A program made the position numbers and the translations under genes. Shown one piece after another: positions 26,645-36,278 of a DNA stretch of 64,000 bases (positions are counted from its first letter, which is position 1; every line of letters starts with the position of its first letter). Origin of the DNA: Flavobacteriales bacterium (GTDB lineage: Bacteria; Bacteroidota; Bacteroidia; NS11-12g; UBA9320). The stretch is taken from contig JACJZW010000001.1 of NCBI GenBank assembly GCA_020635355.1, forward strand, positions 372,001 to 436,000. Reading direction: 5' to 3'. The notes under the pieces are model-generated. The model saw only the letters and a program-made list of their open reading frames with translations, searched no databases and had not been told where the DNA came from.

Positions 26645-28663
26645 ATGGTAAATGAAGAATTAGAGGCTGAACAAAACGGTTCGGAACATCCGGAATCTGC
26701 TGAGGAAACCACTCAGGAGAATCAGTTGGATCAACCAACGGATGTGACGGATCAACCTGCTGTTGAGGAAGAAGTTGTTGTGGAGTCTGAACCGATTGTA
26801 GAACCGGTAACTGCTGAGGTTACCGTCCCATCTTCATCAGAAGATGATGATGAGGACACAGACGATTCCGATGAGGAAGACGAAGAAGAAGAGGATGGAG
26901 ATGATGACTCCACTTCTGTTGACTACCACACCCTTTCCAAGGAACAACTCGTTGAAGCTGCCCGCTCAACCGCTACCAAAACAGCCCGTGAGGCCATCAA
27001 ACACCTTCGTGAGATTCGCTCCATTTTGAACGAGGTTCTCCGCGCTGAACAACGTCAACTGCTTCAGGAACACATTGATTCCGGAAATGAGGTAGAGGAA
27101 TTTAAGTTCGATGACGGCGGTATGCGCAACCAGGTTAAAATGCTGTTTGAACAAGCCAAGCTGGCTCGTCAGGAAGAGCGTGAACGCATCGAAAAAGAGA
27201 AGCTTCAAAACCTGAAGCTCAAACAAGGCATACTCGATAAACTCAAGGAAATTACCGAATCCGACGAAACTGAAAAGAGTCTGGAAGATGTAAAGGCCCT
27301 TCAGCAGGAATGGCGTGGAATTCGGGTAGTTCCTCAGGAACATTCACAAAACCTTTGGGAAACCTATCACTTTTATCTCGATAAGTTCTATGACAATCAC
27401 TCGATTAACATCGAACTGAAAGAACTGGATCGGAAAAAGAACCTGGAAACCAAAATCGAATTGTGTAAGAAGGTGGATGAGTTGAGTGCTGAAACGTCAC
27501 TCAAAAAGAGCTTCATCCTCCTGAACAAATACCAGGAAGAGTTCCGCAACACGGGACCTGTACCCCGTGAATACAATAAGGAAATCTGGGAGCGATTTCA
27601 GAAGGCAACGGATGCCGTTTATGCTCAAAAGAAGGAACAGTTCAACGAACTGGAAGAAAAGCGCAAGAAAAACCTGGAACTGAAGGAAGTGCTGGTTGAA
27701 AAGGCCTCCCTGATCGCAGCCGAAAACTATAAGAAAACGAAGGATTGGTCATTGAAGACCAAGGAGTTGGATGATCTTATGACGGAATGGAAGACCATTG
27801 GTCAGGTTCCGAAAAGTAAGTCGGACAGCATCTGGAAATCATTCCGCGAGCAGTTCAAAGAATTCTATAACAACAAGAATCTATACTTCAAGGATCAGCA
27901 CAAGGCCAGAAAAGCCAACCAAATCCTCAAGGAAGATATCTGTAAGCGGGCGGAAGAACTGCAAGACAGCACGGATTTCTCGTTCGCAACGAATGAATTG
28001 ATCAAACTTCAGAAAGAGTGGAAAGATATCGGTCCTGTACCCGATAAAATTTCCAACGCCATCTGGAAGCGATTTCGATCAGCCTGCGATCACTTCTTCG
28101 CCCGAAAACAGAATGAGTTTGCATCGAAGCGTGATGAGGAAAACCAAAATCTCCAACTGAAAGAAGACCTTATTCAACAGTTGAACAGCATTCTGGAGAA
28201 AGATTCCCAGGACAATTTGCTGGATACCCTCAAAGGCATTCAACGGGATTGGAAAGCCATTGGTTATGTGCCGATTAAGAAGAAAAAGGAAATCGAAAAC
28301 CGATATCAGAAGGCCTCCAACAAGGTGTTTGAAAAGTTTAAGCTGAATCGTCAGGAACTGAAGGCCGGACAGGTGAAAGAGCATTACAAGCATTTGGCCG
28401 AGTTGCCCAGCGGTGGCAAACGTCTCTCTGAAGAAGAGGATAAGATTAAACGCAAAATCAGTTATCTGCGCGGAGAGATCCAAACTCTGGAGAACAACAT
28501 GGAATTCTTTGGTAGATCAGCCGGTGCTCAAAAACTGAAGGCAGAGATTGAAGGTAAAATTGATAAGACGAAGGAGCAGATTGACCGATTGAAATCGGAA
28601 CTGAAAGCCATTCGCGACTTGAAGACAAAGCCTGCCGACGCCAAAGAACAGGCTGCCAGCTAG
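26645..28663 (+). CDS. DUF349-repeat coiled-coil protein
   Basis: 672 residues from the ATG at 26645 (a TTG at 26588 in the same frame is less likely). Residues 1-95 are strongly acidic and low in complexity (DDDEDTDDSDEEDEEEED). The rest is helical, with about five DUF349 repeats recognisable by phrases like GPVPREYNKEIWERFQKATD, IGQVPKSKSDSIWKSFREQF and IGPVPDKISNAIWKRFRSAC. The C-terminus is coiled coil (ISYLRGEIQTLENNMEFFGR). DUF349 proteins have no settled function. The methyltransferase gene follows after 3 bp. Confidence 0.9.
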   Translation: MVNEELEAEQNGSEHPESAEETTQENQLDQPTDVTDQPAVEEEVVVESEPIVEPVTAEVTVPSSSEDDDEDTDDSDEEDEEEEDGDDDSTSVDYHTLSKEQLVEAARSTATKTAREAIKHLREIRSILNEVLRAEQRQLLQEHIDSGNEVEEFKFDDGGMRNQVKMLFEQAKLARQEERERIEKEKLQNLKLKQGILDKLKEITESDETEKSLEDVKALQQEWRGIRVVPQEHSQNLWETYHFYLDKFYDNHSINIELKELDRKKNLETKIELCKKVDELSAETSLKKSFILLNKYQEEFRNTGPVPREYNKEIWERFQKATDAVYAQKKEQFNELEEKRKKNLELKEVLVEKASLIAAENYKKTKDWSLKTKELDDLMTEWKTIGQVPKSKSDSIWKSFREQFKEFYNNKNLYFKDQHKARKANQILKEDICKRAEELQDSTDFSFATNELIKLQKEWKDIGPVPDKISNAIWKRFRSACDHFFARKQNEFASKRDEENQNLQLKEDLIQQLNSILEKDSQDNLLDTLKGIQRDWKAIGYVPIKKKKEIENRYQKASNKVFEKFKLNRQELKAGQVKEHYKHLAELPSGGKRLSEEEDKIKRKISYLRGEIQTLENNMEFFGRSAGAQKLKAEIEGKIDKTKEQIDRLKSELKAIRDLKTKPADAKEQAAS

Positions 28664-28666
28664 GAC

Positions 28667-29446
28667 ATGTCATCAGCTTACGGAATCGTTGCCAAATCCG
28701 TTCGATACCTCCGTCATCGACTAACGTCCGGCAACCAGCACAGCATCCATTCTCCTCAGGTTTTTGCGTTGTACAATGCCCTTTTTGACAAACCGGGTAG
28801 TGAAATTCAATCCATCTATCGGCTGCATCGGGAGTTGAAACAAAGCGATGAGATCATCCGCTATGCCGATCCGGGCCGACAAGGTAAATCCACATCGATT
28901 TCAGTTAAGTCGCTCGCCAGAAATGTGGCGAAATCCGAACGACTGGGAACCGTGCTTCATAACCTGGTTCATCATCTGAAACCGAAATCCATCCTGGAAT
29001 TGGGGTCTTCGTTGGGGTTGAGCGCACTGTACCAGCATACCGGTTGGTCTCAGGCATCCTTTCTGGCCGTTGAGGGAGCACCGGAGTTGGCTGAAAAGGC
29101 ACAGCAACATGTTCAGATCCAGTCGGTTCCCATCGAACTGCAATGCGGGTTGTTTGATGACGTTTTACCTGCGCTATTGGAGCGTCAAGCGTCATTTGAC
29201 TACATCTATCTGGATGGTCATCATCAGCTTGAACCTAGCCGAAGATATTACGAACAGCTCAAGCAGCTCGCAGTGGATGGAACGGTGATCGTTCTGGACG
29301 ACATTCACTGGTCGGCCGGGATGGAGCAATTCTGGAATGACGTAATCGCAGATACCGACGCCACGTTTACGATTGATCTATTCGAATTCGGTATCGTGAT
29401 TCTTCGCAGTGGTGCGCCCAAGCAACATTTCTCACTCCGTCTTTAA
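28667..29446 (+). CDS. Class I SAM-dependent methyltransferase
   Basis: 259 residues. The Rossmann motif I ILELGSSLGLSALYQHTGW, motif II (FLAVEGAPELAEKAQQH) and the DYIYLDGHHQ plus VIVLDDIHWSAGM region resemble small-molecule O-methyltransferases. The N-terminal RLTSGNQHSIHSPQVFALYN is a phrase I associate with this Bacteroidota methyltransferase group. Substrate unknown. It follows the DUF349 gene by 3 bp, so is co-transcribed, and overlaps convergently with the next gene. Confidence 0.87.
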   Translation: MSSAYGIVAKSVRYLRHRLTSGNQHSIHSPQVFALYNALFDKPGSEIQSIYRLHRELKQSDEIIRYADPGRQGKSTSISVKSLARNVAKSERLGTVLHNLVHHLKPKSILELGSSLGLSALYQHTGWSQASFLAVEGAPELAEKAQQHVQIQSVPIELQCGLFDDVLPALLERQASFDYIYLDGHHQLEPSRRYYEQLKQLAVDGTVIVLDDIHWSAGMEQFWNDVIADTDATFTIDLFEFGIVILRSGAPKQHFSLRL

Positions 29447-30508
29447 CCCCAGAGAATCGTATTTTTTGATGAGATTTTTCCAGTTGTATTGATCCAACTG
29501 CGATGGAAGTTGATAGGCCGCTGGTTGACGTAGAGCCTCTTTCGTTTGACTCAGAAATTCAACAAAACTCCCATAAAAGACGTTTAAATCGCGGTAAATT
29601 GAGGGGTAGCTCAGCCGATTGGGCAGAACCGGATGCACGCCTGCGACAATGGCTTCCAGCACGCTTAAGCCAAAAAATTCCTGATTGGACGTCACCGGAA
29701 GTACGTGAGAAGATCGAAGCAATTGGAGATACTGTTCCCTGCTTTCCGCATATCCCCAATGAATAATCTCGTGTTCAAATTCTGTCCGGATCGATTCGAA
29801 CGCCTCCGGCTGATGCTGAAAATGTTCACCACAAACAATGAGCTGGAACGCCTCTCCTTCCCGCTTCAATTCCTGCAGTAAATGGAGAAAACTTTCCGGA
29901 TTCTTGTCGTGTTCCCACCGATGATTCCACAGGATCACCGGAAGTGCTGACTTTACACGAGGTTGGGCACGGATGGCATCCATATCAACCCCTGGTGAAA
30001 TGACCTTCGATTTGTGTAAAATGGACTCAAATGACGTCTGATATCCTTGTTCGGGAAAAGCGCTTAAAAAAGTGGGAATGGCCTCAAAAACCACCTCTTG
30101 ATGATACGATGAATTAAAAACGACTTCATCGGCAACCAACATGGACGTTAAGTTCCGCCACGCATATTGTCGGTCACGATTCCGATGATCAGGTTCATTC
30201 CACGGATAAGTAAGCTGGGTTTCATGCAAATAGAGAATGATGGGAATTTGTTGAAGATCGGCCGACAACAGGGATTTAAACAAGGGAAGATCCATCATCC
30301 CAGAAACAAGAATCACATCCGGTGATACGCTGGACTGATTGATCTGCTCAGCCAAAGGGATGGCTGATGATGCCATCCGCCACTTCCAGTTTCTGCCCGG
30401 CAGCGTGAACAGATGTACGTTGTGTCTGGAAAATCGCTGTATATCACGCGCCCACTGTGCATGAGAGCCCGAATAGAATGGTTCAACTAAAAATAAATTG
30501 GATGTCAT
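29432..30508 (-). CDS. Glycosyltransferase resembling tRNA-queuosine alpha-mannosyltransferase (DUF3524 type)
   Basis: 358 residues. The N-terminal FLVEPFYSGSHAQWARDIQ and LPGRNWKWRMASSAIPLAEQ are characteristic of the DUF3524 domain of the family containing the vertebrate queuosine mannosyltransferase. The C-terminal half is GT-B, GT4-like (PVILWNHRWEHDKNPESF, VTSNQEFFGLSVLEAIVAG). In that family mannose is added to queuosine at tRNA position 34. A bacterial member may do the same or act on another acceptor. Its 5' end overlaps mltG by four bases. Confidence 0.83.
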   Translation of the reverse strand: MTSNLFLVEPFYSGSHAQWARDIQRFSRHNVHLFTLPGRNWKWRMASSAIPLAEQINQSSVSPDVILVSGMMDLPLFKSLLSADLQQIPIILYLHETQLTYPWNEPDHRNRDRQYAWRNLTSMLVADEVVFNSSYHQEVVFEAIPTFLSAFPEQGYQTSFESILHKSKVISPGVDMDAIRAQPRVKSALPVILWNHRWEHDKNPESFLHLLQELKREGEAFQLIVCGEHFQHQPEAFESIRTEFEHEIIHWGYAESREQYLQLLRSSHVLPVTSNQEFFGLSVLEAIVAGVHPVLPNRLSYPSIYRDLNVFYGSFVEFLSQTKEALRQPAAYQLPSQLDQYNWKNLIKKYDSLGLKTE

Positions 30509-31530
30509 TCCCGGATATTTCGGGCATCAAGGGCTTTATGATAGTTCACGGCATTTTGTTCATGCACACGCGCCGACGCGGTAAACAAGTGATATCCGGA
30601 AAGATCGGGTTTGGCGCAGAAGAACATATAATCATGGGATTCGGCATTTAAAACCGCATCAACGGCTTTAACACTGGGCAACAAAACGGGCCCGGGAGGT
30701 AAACCCCTGTACTTGTAGGTATTATACGGGTTATCTACTTTCAAGTCAACGTGCAATACTCGTCGCCTGCCTGCTTTGTGCGCAATGTATCGAACGGTTG
30801 GATCTGCTTGGAGTGGCCATCCCTTTTCGAGTCGGTTTAGATACACTCCAGCAATTCGAGGTAATTCGGAATCAAACATGGTCTCCGCATCCACGATGCT
30901 GGCTAGCACAATCACATCGTTGATGGTCAGATCCAGATCGTTGAGTTTTCCCATTCGTTCCGGTGTCCAAAATACATCCCGTTCTGATTTGAAACGCTTA
31001 AACACCGCATCGGGCTTGGCCGCCCAGTGAAAGAAATAGGTGTTGGCCATCATTAAACACGGCCAGTTTTCACGATTTAACTCAAGACTCCTGAGATAAC
31101 TGGATGTATCGATGTAGGCATCAAATGCCGTAGAATCCGGTTCCAGTTTCAAACTCAATTCGCGAATAATATCCCGACGGTCTATACTGCCTTTTAGCAA
31201 CACCACCACTTGCTCCTGATTCCCCGATCGAAAGTGCCGGATCAACCGTCTGTTGGTCCACCCGTTTTGAATAATGTATTTTCCGGGAATCACCTTATTG
31301 CGAAGATTCATCTGATCGGCCAGTTGATCAAAGCCGGGTCCGGTAATCAGGTATGGATCCAGTGCTTGACGAAGGGAATCATAGGTCCAGTTGGATCCTA
31401 CATAGATCTCAACCGGCTTGCCATTGGGCGTTGAGACATTTGATTTCCAGAGTAATCCATAGGCGAAATAGCCGGCAACCGCCATCACACCAATCAGAAT
31501 AAGGCCTGTCGAGAATAGTATGCGTTTCAT
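30505..31530 (-). CDS. mltG: Endolytic peptidoglycan transglycosylase MltG
   Basis: 341 residues from the ATG at 31530; an upstream TTG (31542) is less likely. One N-terminal transmembrane helix (LFSTGLILIGVMAVAGYFAY), a LysM-like region, then the YceG core: VIVLASIVDAET, LPRIAGVYLNRLEKGWPLQADPTVRYI, NPYNTYKYRGLPPGPVLLPS and YMFFCAKPDLSGYHLFTAS. MltG cleaves nascent glycan strands at the inner membrane. The usual IVEKET sequence reads IVDAET here. The glycosyltransferase start overlaps its stop. Confidence 0.95.
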   Translation of the reverse strand: MKRILFSTGLILIGVMAVAGYFAYGLLWKSNVSTPNGKPVEIYVGSNWTYDSLRQALDPYLITGPGFDQLADQMNLRNKVIPGKYIIQNGWTNRRLIRHFRSGNQEQVVVLLKGSIDRRDIIRELSLKLEPDSTAFDAYIDTSSYLRSLELNRENWPCLMMANTYFFHWAAKPDAVFKRFKSERDVFWTPERMGKLNDLDLTINDVIVLASIVDAETMFDSELPRIAGVYLNRLEKGWPLQADPTVRYIAHKAGRRRVLHVDLKVDNPYNTYKYRGLPPGPVLLPSVKAVDAVLNAESHDYMFFCAKPDLSGYHLFTASARVHEQNAVNYHKALDARNIRE

Positions 31531-31539
31531 ACAGCTTTG

Positions 31540-31547
31540 CAAATATA
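31540..31547 (-). promoter_or_regulatory. -7 promoter element (TATATTTG) for mltG
   Basis: TATATTTG on the minus strand fits TAnnTTTG and ends nine bases before the mltG ATG at 31530. It faces the dapB promoter element 28 bp away. Confidence 0.5.
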
Positions 31548-31575
31548 GCGGGCTACTCTACACGTCATTAAATCG

Positions 31576-31583
31576 TAGATTTG
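31576..31583 (+). promoter_or_regulatory. -7 promoter element (TAGATTTG) for dapB
   Basis: TAGATTTG fits the TAnnTTTG consensus and lies 16 bases upstream of the dapB ATG. The -33 regions of the dapB and mltG promoters would lie across each other. Confidence 0.5.
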
Positions 31584-31599
31584 CCCGAAGAGATTCATC

Positions 31600-32328
31600 A
31601 TGAGAATTGCATTGATTGGTTACGGAAAAATGGGAAAGGCCATTGAATCGCTTTCGGCCCCTGTTCACCATGAAATCTCGCTGAAGGTTGGTCGGTCCGG
31701 ATTTACCGCCAAAGACCTCCAACAAACTGATGTAGCCATTGAATTTTCTACCCCGGATGCCGCTGTAAACAACATCTACACCTGCTTTGAAGCTGGAATA
31801 CCCGTTGTTGTTGGAACTACGGCGTGGTATCACCAGTATGATGAGGTGGTTGCCGCATGTAAAAAAGCAAACGGCAAAATGCTCACGGCTACCAACTTCA
31901 GTATAGGCGTGAACCTGTTTTGGAAAGCGGCTGAATACCTGGCTGGGTTGATGAATGAACGAACCGACTACGACGTCTCCGTTCACGAGGTGCATCACTT
32001 GCAAAAATTGGATGCGCCCAGCGGAACAGCCATTACAACAGCCAATAAGCTCATTGAACAACTCAACCGAAAAAATCGATGGGTTCATCATGAGATCGGC
32101 AATAGCCCCAGTGATGATCCGTTTCATCTGAACATCAGTTCGGCCCGTGAAGAAGGCGTGCCGGGCACCCATATAATTGAATTTGCGAACGACATTGATT
32201 CCATTGAACTCAAGCACACTGCCAAGAATCGGAAAGGTTTTGCCACCGGCGCCCTCAAGGCTGCCGAATGGCTCTATCAGCAATCCGAACCCGGTGTGTA
32301 CACAATGGATGATGTTTTAAATCTTTAG
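31600..32328 (+). CDS. dapB: 4-hydroxy-tetrahydrodipicolinate reductase
   Basis: 242 residues. DapB reduces hydroxy-tetrahydrodipicolinate in the lysine/diaminopimelate pathway. Seen: Rossmann start RIALIGYGKMGKAIES, EFSTPDAA, GTTAWY, and the catalytic/substrate motif VHEVHHLQKLDAPSGTAITT. It heads the run dapB-lepB-fmt with tiny gaps, probably one operon. Confidence 0.96.
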   Translation: MRIALIGYGKMGKAIESLSAPVHHEISLKVGRSGFTAKDLQQTDVAIEFSTPDAAVNNIYTCFEAGIPVVVGTTAWYHQYDEVVAACKKANGKMLTATNFSIGVNLFWKAAEYLAGLMNERTDYDVSVHEVHHLQKLDAPSGTAITTANKLIEQLNRKNRWVHHEIGNSPSDDPFHLNISSAREEGVPGTHIIEFANDIDSIELKHTAKNRKGFATGALKAAEWLYQQSEPGVYTMDDVLNL

Positions 32329-32331
32329 ACA

Positions 32332-33660
32332 TTGGATATTACCTACAACCCCATCGAACTCTTTCGGGAATTTCGCACACGAACCAAGGTGATCTTAATC
32401 GTTTGGACCGTGTTCAACCTGCTCATCAGCGGGATGTATCTCTTTGGCGCAGGTGCCCCATTTCTGAATACCCTGATCTTCTTTTTGATCTGGGAACTGG
32501 CCATCTGGGGTTATTATGTTTACCGGTACAACTGGAAACAGCGACATAAAGTTGGGGAATGGATTGATGCGATCATCTTCGCGGTCATAGCCGCAACGGT
32601 GATTCGAAGTTTATTCATCGAAGCCTATCAAATCCCAACGTCATCCATGGAAAAGTCATTGATGGTGGGCGACTTCCTCTTTGTGAGCAAAATTAACTAC
32701 GGAGCACGCTTACCCATGACACCCATCAGCTTCCCGTTTGCACATCATACCATGCCGGGAACGGATGACACCAAATCCTACGTCGAAGGGTTTCAGATGC
32801 CGTATTACCGCATCCCCGGTTTTCAAAAAATCAAAAATGGAGATGTGGTGGTGTTTAACTGGCCGGATGAACGACTGGACAGGCCAGTGGATAAGAAAGA
32901 AAACTACATCAAACGTTGTGTGGCCATTCCGGGCGATACGCTTCAGGTGATTGATGGTCAGGTTTGGATTAATGGCGTTGCGGAAAAAGTTCCAACCATG
33001 CGTCAGTTTGAATACGAAGTGAAGACCAACGTTCCTGATCTACCAAAACGGTTTTATGATGAACACGACATTACGGATCGCTATCAATTTGATCCAAGTG
33101 TGCCCATTCATTATCTTCACTTGACCGATGAGAGCCGGAAAGCCGTTCAAACCAATCCCAACGTGGTAAGTTGTGATACCAATTTACACCGAAAAGGACA
33201 GGACGGACATGGTACGCTGTTCCCATTCAGTAAGCAACATGTGTGGAGCCGTGATTTCTATGGCCCGCTGGTCATCCCAAAGAAAGGGGTAACCGTTGCC
33301 CTTGATTCAGCCAATTATTACATCTACGAACGATTGATTCAGGTGTACGAGAATCACCCGGATTTCCAGATGCGTGGAACCAAATTCTTTATGGGTGATG
33401 AAGAAATCACGAGCTATACCTTTGAAATGAACTATTACTTCATGATGGGGGATAACCGACACAACAGTTTGGATTCCCGTGCCTGGGGATTTGTTCCGGA
33501 GGATCACATCGTGGGTAAGGCGCTCTTTGTTGCCTTTTCAATCAAGCACGATATCACCCGCCGCCCGGTTTATAACCAGTTTGGCCAAATGGTGGGACAA
33601 GAAGAAATCAAGAAATTCAAAGGCATTCGCTGGAACCGAATATTCATGGGTATCGAATGA
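32332..33660 (+). CDS. lepB: Signal peptidase I
   Basis: 442 residues from a TTG at 32332, four bases after the dapB stop; no better start exists. Hydrophobic N-terminal helices precede the catalytic-serine box EAYQIPTSSMEKSLMVGDFL, the lysine box YIKRCVAIPGDTLQVIDG and the late box MMGDNRHNSLDSRAWGFVP. The long insert of about 180 residues between the last two boxes is usual in Bacteroidota signal peptidases. It removes signal peptides at the inner membrane. Its stop overlaps the fmt start (ATGA). Confidence 0.96.
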   Translation: MDITYNPIELFREFRTRTKVILIVWTVFNLLISGMYLFGAGAPFLNTLIFFLIWELAIWGYYVYRYNWKQRHKVGEWIDAIIFAVIAATVIRSLFIEAYQIPTSSMEKSLMVGDFLFVSKINYGARLPMTPISFPFAHHTMPGTDDTKSYVEGFQMPYYRIPGFQKIKNGDVVVFNWPDERLDRPVDKKENYIKRCVAIPGDTLQVIDGQVWINGVAEKVPTMRQFEYEVKTNVPDLPKRFYDEHDITDRYQFDPSVPIHYLHLTDESRKAVQTNPNVVSCDTNLHRKGQDGHGTLFPFSKQHVWSRDFYGPLVIPKKGVTVALDSANYYIYERLIQVYENHPDFQMRGTKFFMGDEEITSYTFEMNYYFMMGDNRHNSLDSRAWGFVPEDHIVGKALFVAFSIKHDITRRPVYNQFGQMVGQEEIKKFKGIRWNRIFMGIE

Positions 33661-34571
33661 TTCCTGAGCACTGCCGATTAGTTTTTATTGGTACGCCGGA
33701 GTTCTCAGTTCCATCTCTGGAGAAAATCATTGAAGCCGGTTTTAACGTCGTTGCTGTGATTACAGCACCTGATCGGCCGGCAGGACGAGGTATGAAACTC
33801 CAGGCATCCGCCGTAAAGCAATGTGCGGTAAATCATCACATACCCGTACTTCAGCCAACGAATCTGAAAAATCCTGAGTTTCTGCAAACGTTAGCGGATT
33901 TAAAGCCCGATGTGCAGGTAGTCATCGCCTTTCGAATGCTTCCGGAAGTGGTTTGGAATCTGCCTACGATGGGCACCATCAACCTCCATGCCTCCCTCCT
34001 TCCGGATTATCGTGGTGCGGCTCCCATCAACCGGGCCATCATGAATGGTGAAAAACAAACGGGACTCACCACCTTCCGATTGAAGCATGTGATTGATACC
34101 GGTAACATTTTGAGACAGTTAACGGTTGATATCGGCGCAAATGAAACGGCTGGAGAACTGCACGACCGGATGATGCATTTGGGTGCAGATCTAATGATAG
34201 AAACACTAATGGGCGTGCTGGATCATTCATTGGTTGAACAACCCCAGGTGGTACTGCCTCACCATAAGAATGCACCCAAAATTTTCAAAGATGATTGCTT
34301 GATAGACTGGCAACAAAATGGAAATCAAATCATTAACCTCATTCGAGGTTTATCACCCTACCCCACTGCCCGATGCTTTTTTCAAGGCAAGATTCTGAAA
34401 ATTTATCACGCCGAGTACGATCCAGATAGTGCGATTCAAATTGGTGAGGTGAATCTGAAAGATGATCGTCTGGCATTTGGCTGCGCCGATGGGGTAATTT
34501 ATCCAACCGATGTTCAAATTGAAGGAAAACGTCGCATGTCTGTTGAGGAAATGTTGCGCGGATTGCGCTGA
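33657..34571 (+). CDS. fmt: Methionyl-tRNA formyltransferase
   Basis: 304 residues. Fmt formylates initiator Met-tRNA. Motifs: VFIGTPEFSVPSLEKII at the start, TAPDRPAGRGMK, the catalytic HASLLPDYRGAAPINRAI and KHVIDTGNIL, plus the C-terminal OB-like part (VIYPTDVQIEGKRRMSVEEM). It overlaps lepB by four bases. The formyltransferase-fold protein at 62577 is a distant relative with a different role. Confidence 0.96.
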   Translation: MIPEHCRLVFIGTPEFSVPSLEKIIEAGFNVVAVITAPDRPAGRGMKLQASAVKQCAVNHHIPVLQPTNLKNPEFLQTLADLKPDVQVVIAFRMLPEVVWNLPTMGTINLHASLLPDYRGAAPINRAIMNGEKQTGLTTFRLKHVIDTGNILRQLTVDIGANETAGELHDRMMHLGADLMIETLMGVLDHSLVEQPQVVLPHHKNAPKIFKDDCLIDWQQNGNQIINLIRGLSPYPTARCFFQGKILKIYHAEYDPDSAIQIGEVNLKDDRLAFGCADGVIYPTDVQIEGKRRMSVEEMLRGLR

Positions 34572-34622
34572 TTACAATAAACAACCTTCCGGATGAGTTA
34601 AGTGGTGTAAAGAATTAAAACG

Positions 34623-36278
34623 ATGAGAAATTCATTGCTGCTTGCACTGATCTCCGTTTTAACTCAACCAATCCTGGCACAGGACAAACTTACCCAACAC
34701 TTCTATTTTCAGACCGACAGCTTCAACATCACCTCCGCCCATGAAGACGGCCTGAAAAGACTTCAACGTGAACTCACGTTAAATCCCTATTACCGCATCC
34801 GTATGGATGGCAACACGGACAGCATCGGAGATCGTTCGTACAACCTGGAACTCAGCAAAAAGCGCGTCACAAGCATTCGAAATGAACTCATCCGACGCGG
34901 CATTCGCGCCGATCGGATCAAGATGGAAGCCAAAGGTGAAGATTGGCCCCAGTTCAGCAACGCCACTGAACATGGTAAATCCAGAAACCGACGGGTGGAT
35001 GTTTTTGTATTGCTCGACAAAGATTCCTGCTTCAAGGATGGCTGTGCTCAAACGTGCATACCTAAGGGAACCTTTGACCCTTATTTCACCTATGAGATCG
35101 ACATCAAGTTCATCCCAATCACCAATGTGGAGCAAATGCGCACCAACAACATCTCCGCTCAAACGGTTGACGGTGGCTATCTATTTTCCAGTGGGATGAT
35201 TCAGGTCATAGCAGAATACAAGGGCCGGAAGGTCTACCCAAAAAAGCCCGCCAAATTGCGTATTCCAGCCTATAAACTGGATGAGACCTTCACCATTTAT
35301 GAAGGTAATTCCAGTGGGAATTCATCCGTAAACTGGAAGGAAAGCGCCCTAAAAGCCGCCAGAGGAAACGATGGGTGCAAGTACTTTGAATTGGACGGGT
35401 CCATCATCAACCGATGGGTGAACATCGACAAACCTCGGCCAGCCAACAACATGATCTGTTTGGATAATCCGTTTGCCTATCTGGACATGCCAGCCATTGA
35501 CAGTGATACATCCAAAATTATTGATGGGGATATTGTCTTGGCCCTTCCTCAGAACTCATTTGACTCGTCGGATCTTCAGGCGCTTCAAATCAAATCGGAA
35601 CGCGTTCAAACCCTTTGCCAAATGCTGGATCTCAGAATGACCAGTATCACCGAGAACTCCTATCATTTGGGACGGGATCGCGATATTTTACATATCGACA
35701 AGTTTGAAGTAAAAGGGGTGGAAGTTGAACCTCAAATGGCGGCCTTCAACCTGTATTTTCCAGCCAAGAAAATCGCCGAAGACGCCACCTTTTACGTGGC
35801 CGAGGAGAAATCCAATGGCACGATGGAATGGACAAACGCGGGCAAAGCCGACAGCATCTATGAAATCAAGGGGTGCGACTGCAAGTACGTGGTAAAATCA
35901 TTTTCCTATCCCACCCGCTTCATTAATGTGAGTACGGAAGAACGACAGAATGAGGTAAAAACCTCACAACTATTGGTTGTAAAAAAACATCAGCCGGAGG
36001 AACTTTTTGTATACAACAAAAGCACAAAAACGCTGGAACTCATTGAACCCAATGATCAGGGAAAGTATTCCATTGACATCGGTAAACGCGCTGATAAACT
36101 GATCATCATTGGCCGTTATAAGGGTGATGACGGAGATTATGTGTTTGACAACACCCTAACCCGGTTTCGCAAACGATGGTTCCGAAATGAACGTGTGGTG
36201 AATGCCAAACACTATAGAAAGGTTGATCCACGCAAGGGTTTGAAACTTAAAAGTGTTTCATGCCGTACACGGATTTGA
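34623..36278 (+). CDS. Secreted protein with N-terminal OmpA-like domain
   Basis: 551 residues. A signal peptide (LLLALISVLTQPILAQ) is followed directly by an OmpA-type peptidoglycan-binding domain (about 20-130: FYFQTDSFNI, DGNTDSIGDRSYNLELSKKR, RNRRVDVFV). The remaining 420 residues have no motif I know; several Cys (CFKDGCAQTC, GCDCKYV) and alternating beta segments are visible. In most OmpA-like proteins this domain is C-terminal, so the order is unusual. It is a single gene that abuts the convergent CAP gene without a gap. Confidence 0.85.
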   Translation: MRNSLLLALISVLTQPILAQDKLTQHFYFQTDSFNITSAHEDGLKRLQRELTLNPYYRIRMDGNTDSIGDRSYNLELSKKRVTSIRNELIRRGIRADRIKMEAKGEDWPQFSNATEHGKSRNRRVDVFVLLDKDSCFKDGCAQTCIPKGTFDPYFTYEIDIKFIPITNVEQMRTNNISAQTVDGGYLFSSGMIQVIAEYKGRKVYPKKPAKLRIPAYKLDETFTIYEGNSSGNSSVNWKESALKAARGNDGCKYFELDGSIINRWVNIDKPRPANNMICLDNPFAYLDMPAIDSDTSKIIDGDIVLALPQNSFDSSDLQALQIKSERVQTLCQMLDLRMTSITENSYHLGRDRDILHIDKFEVKGVEVEPQMAAFNLYFPAKKIAEDATFYVAEEKSNGTMEWTNAGKADSIYEIKGCDCKYVVKSFSYPTRFINVSTEERQNEVKTSQLLVVKKHQPEELFVYNKSTKTLELIEPNDQGKYSIDIGKRADKLIIIGRYKGDDGDYVFDNTLTRFRKRWFRNERVVNAKHYRKVDPRKGLKLKSVSCRTRI

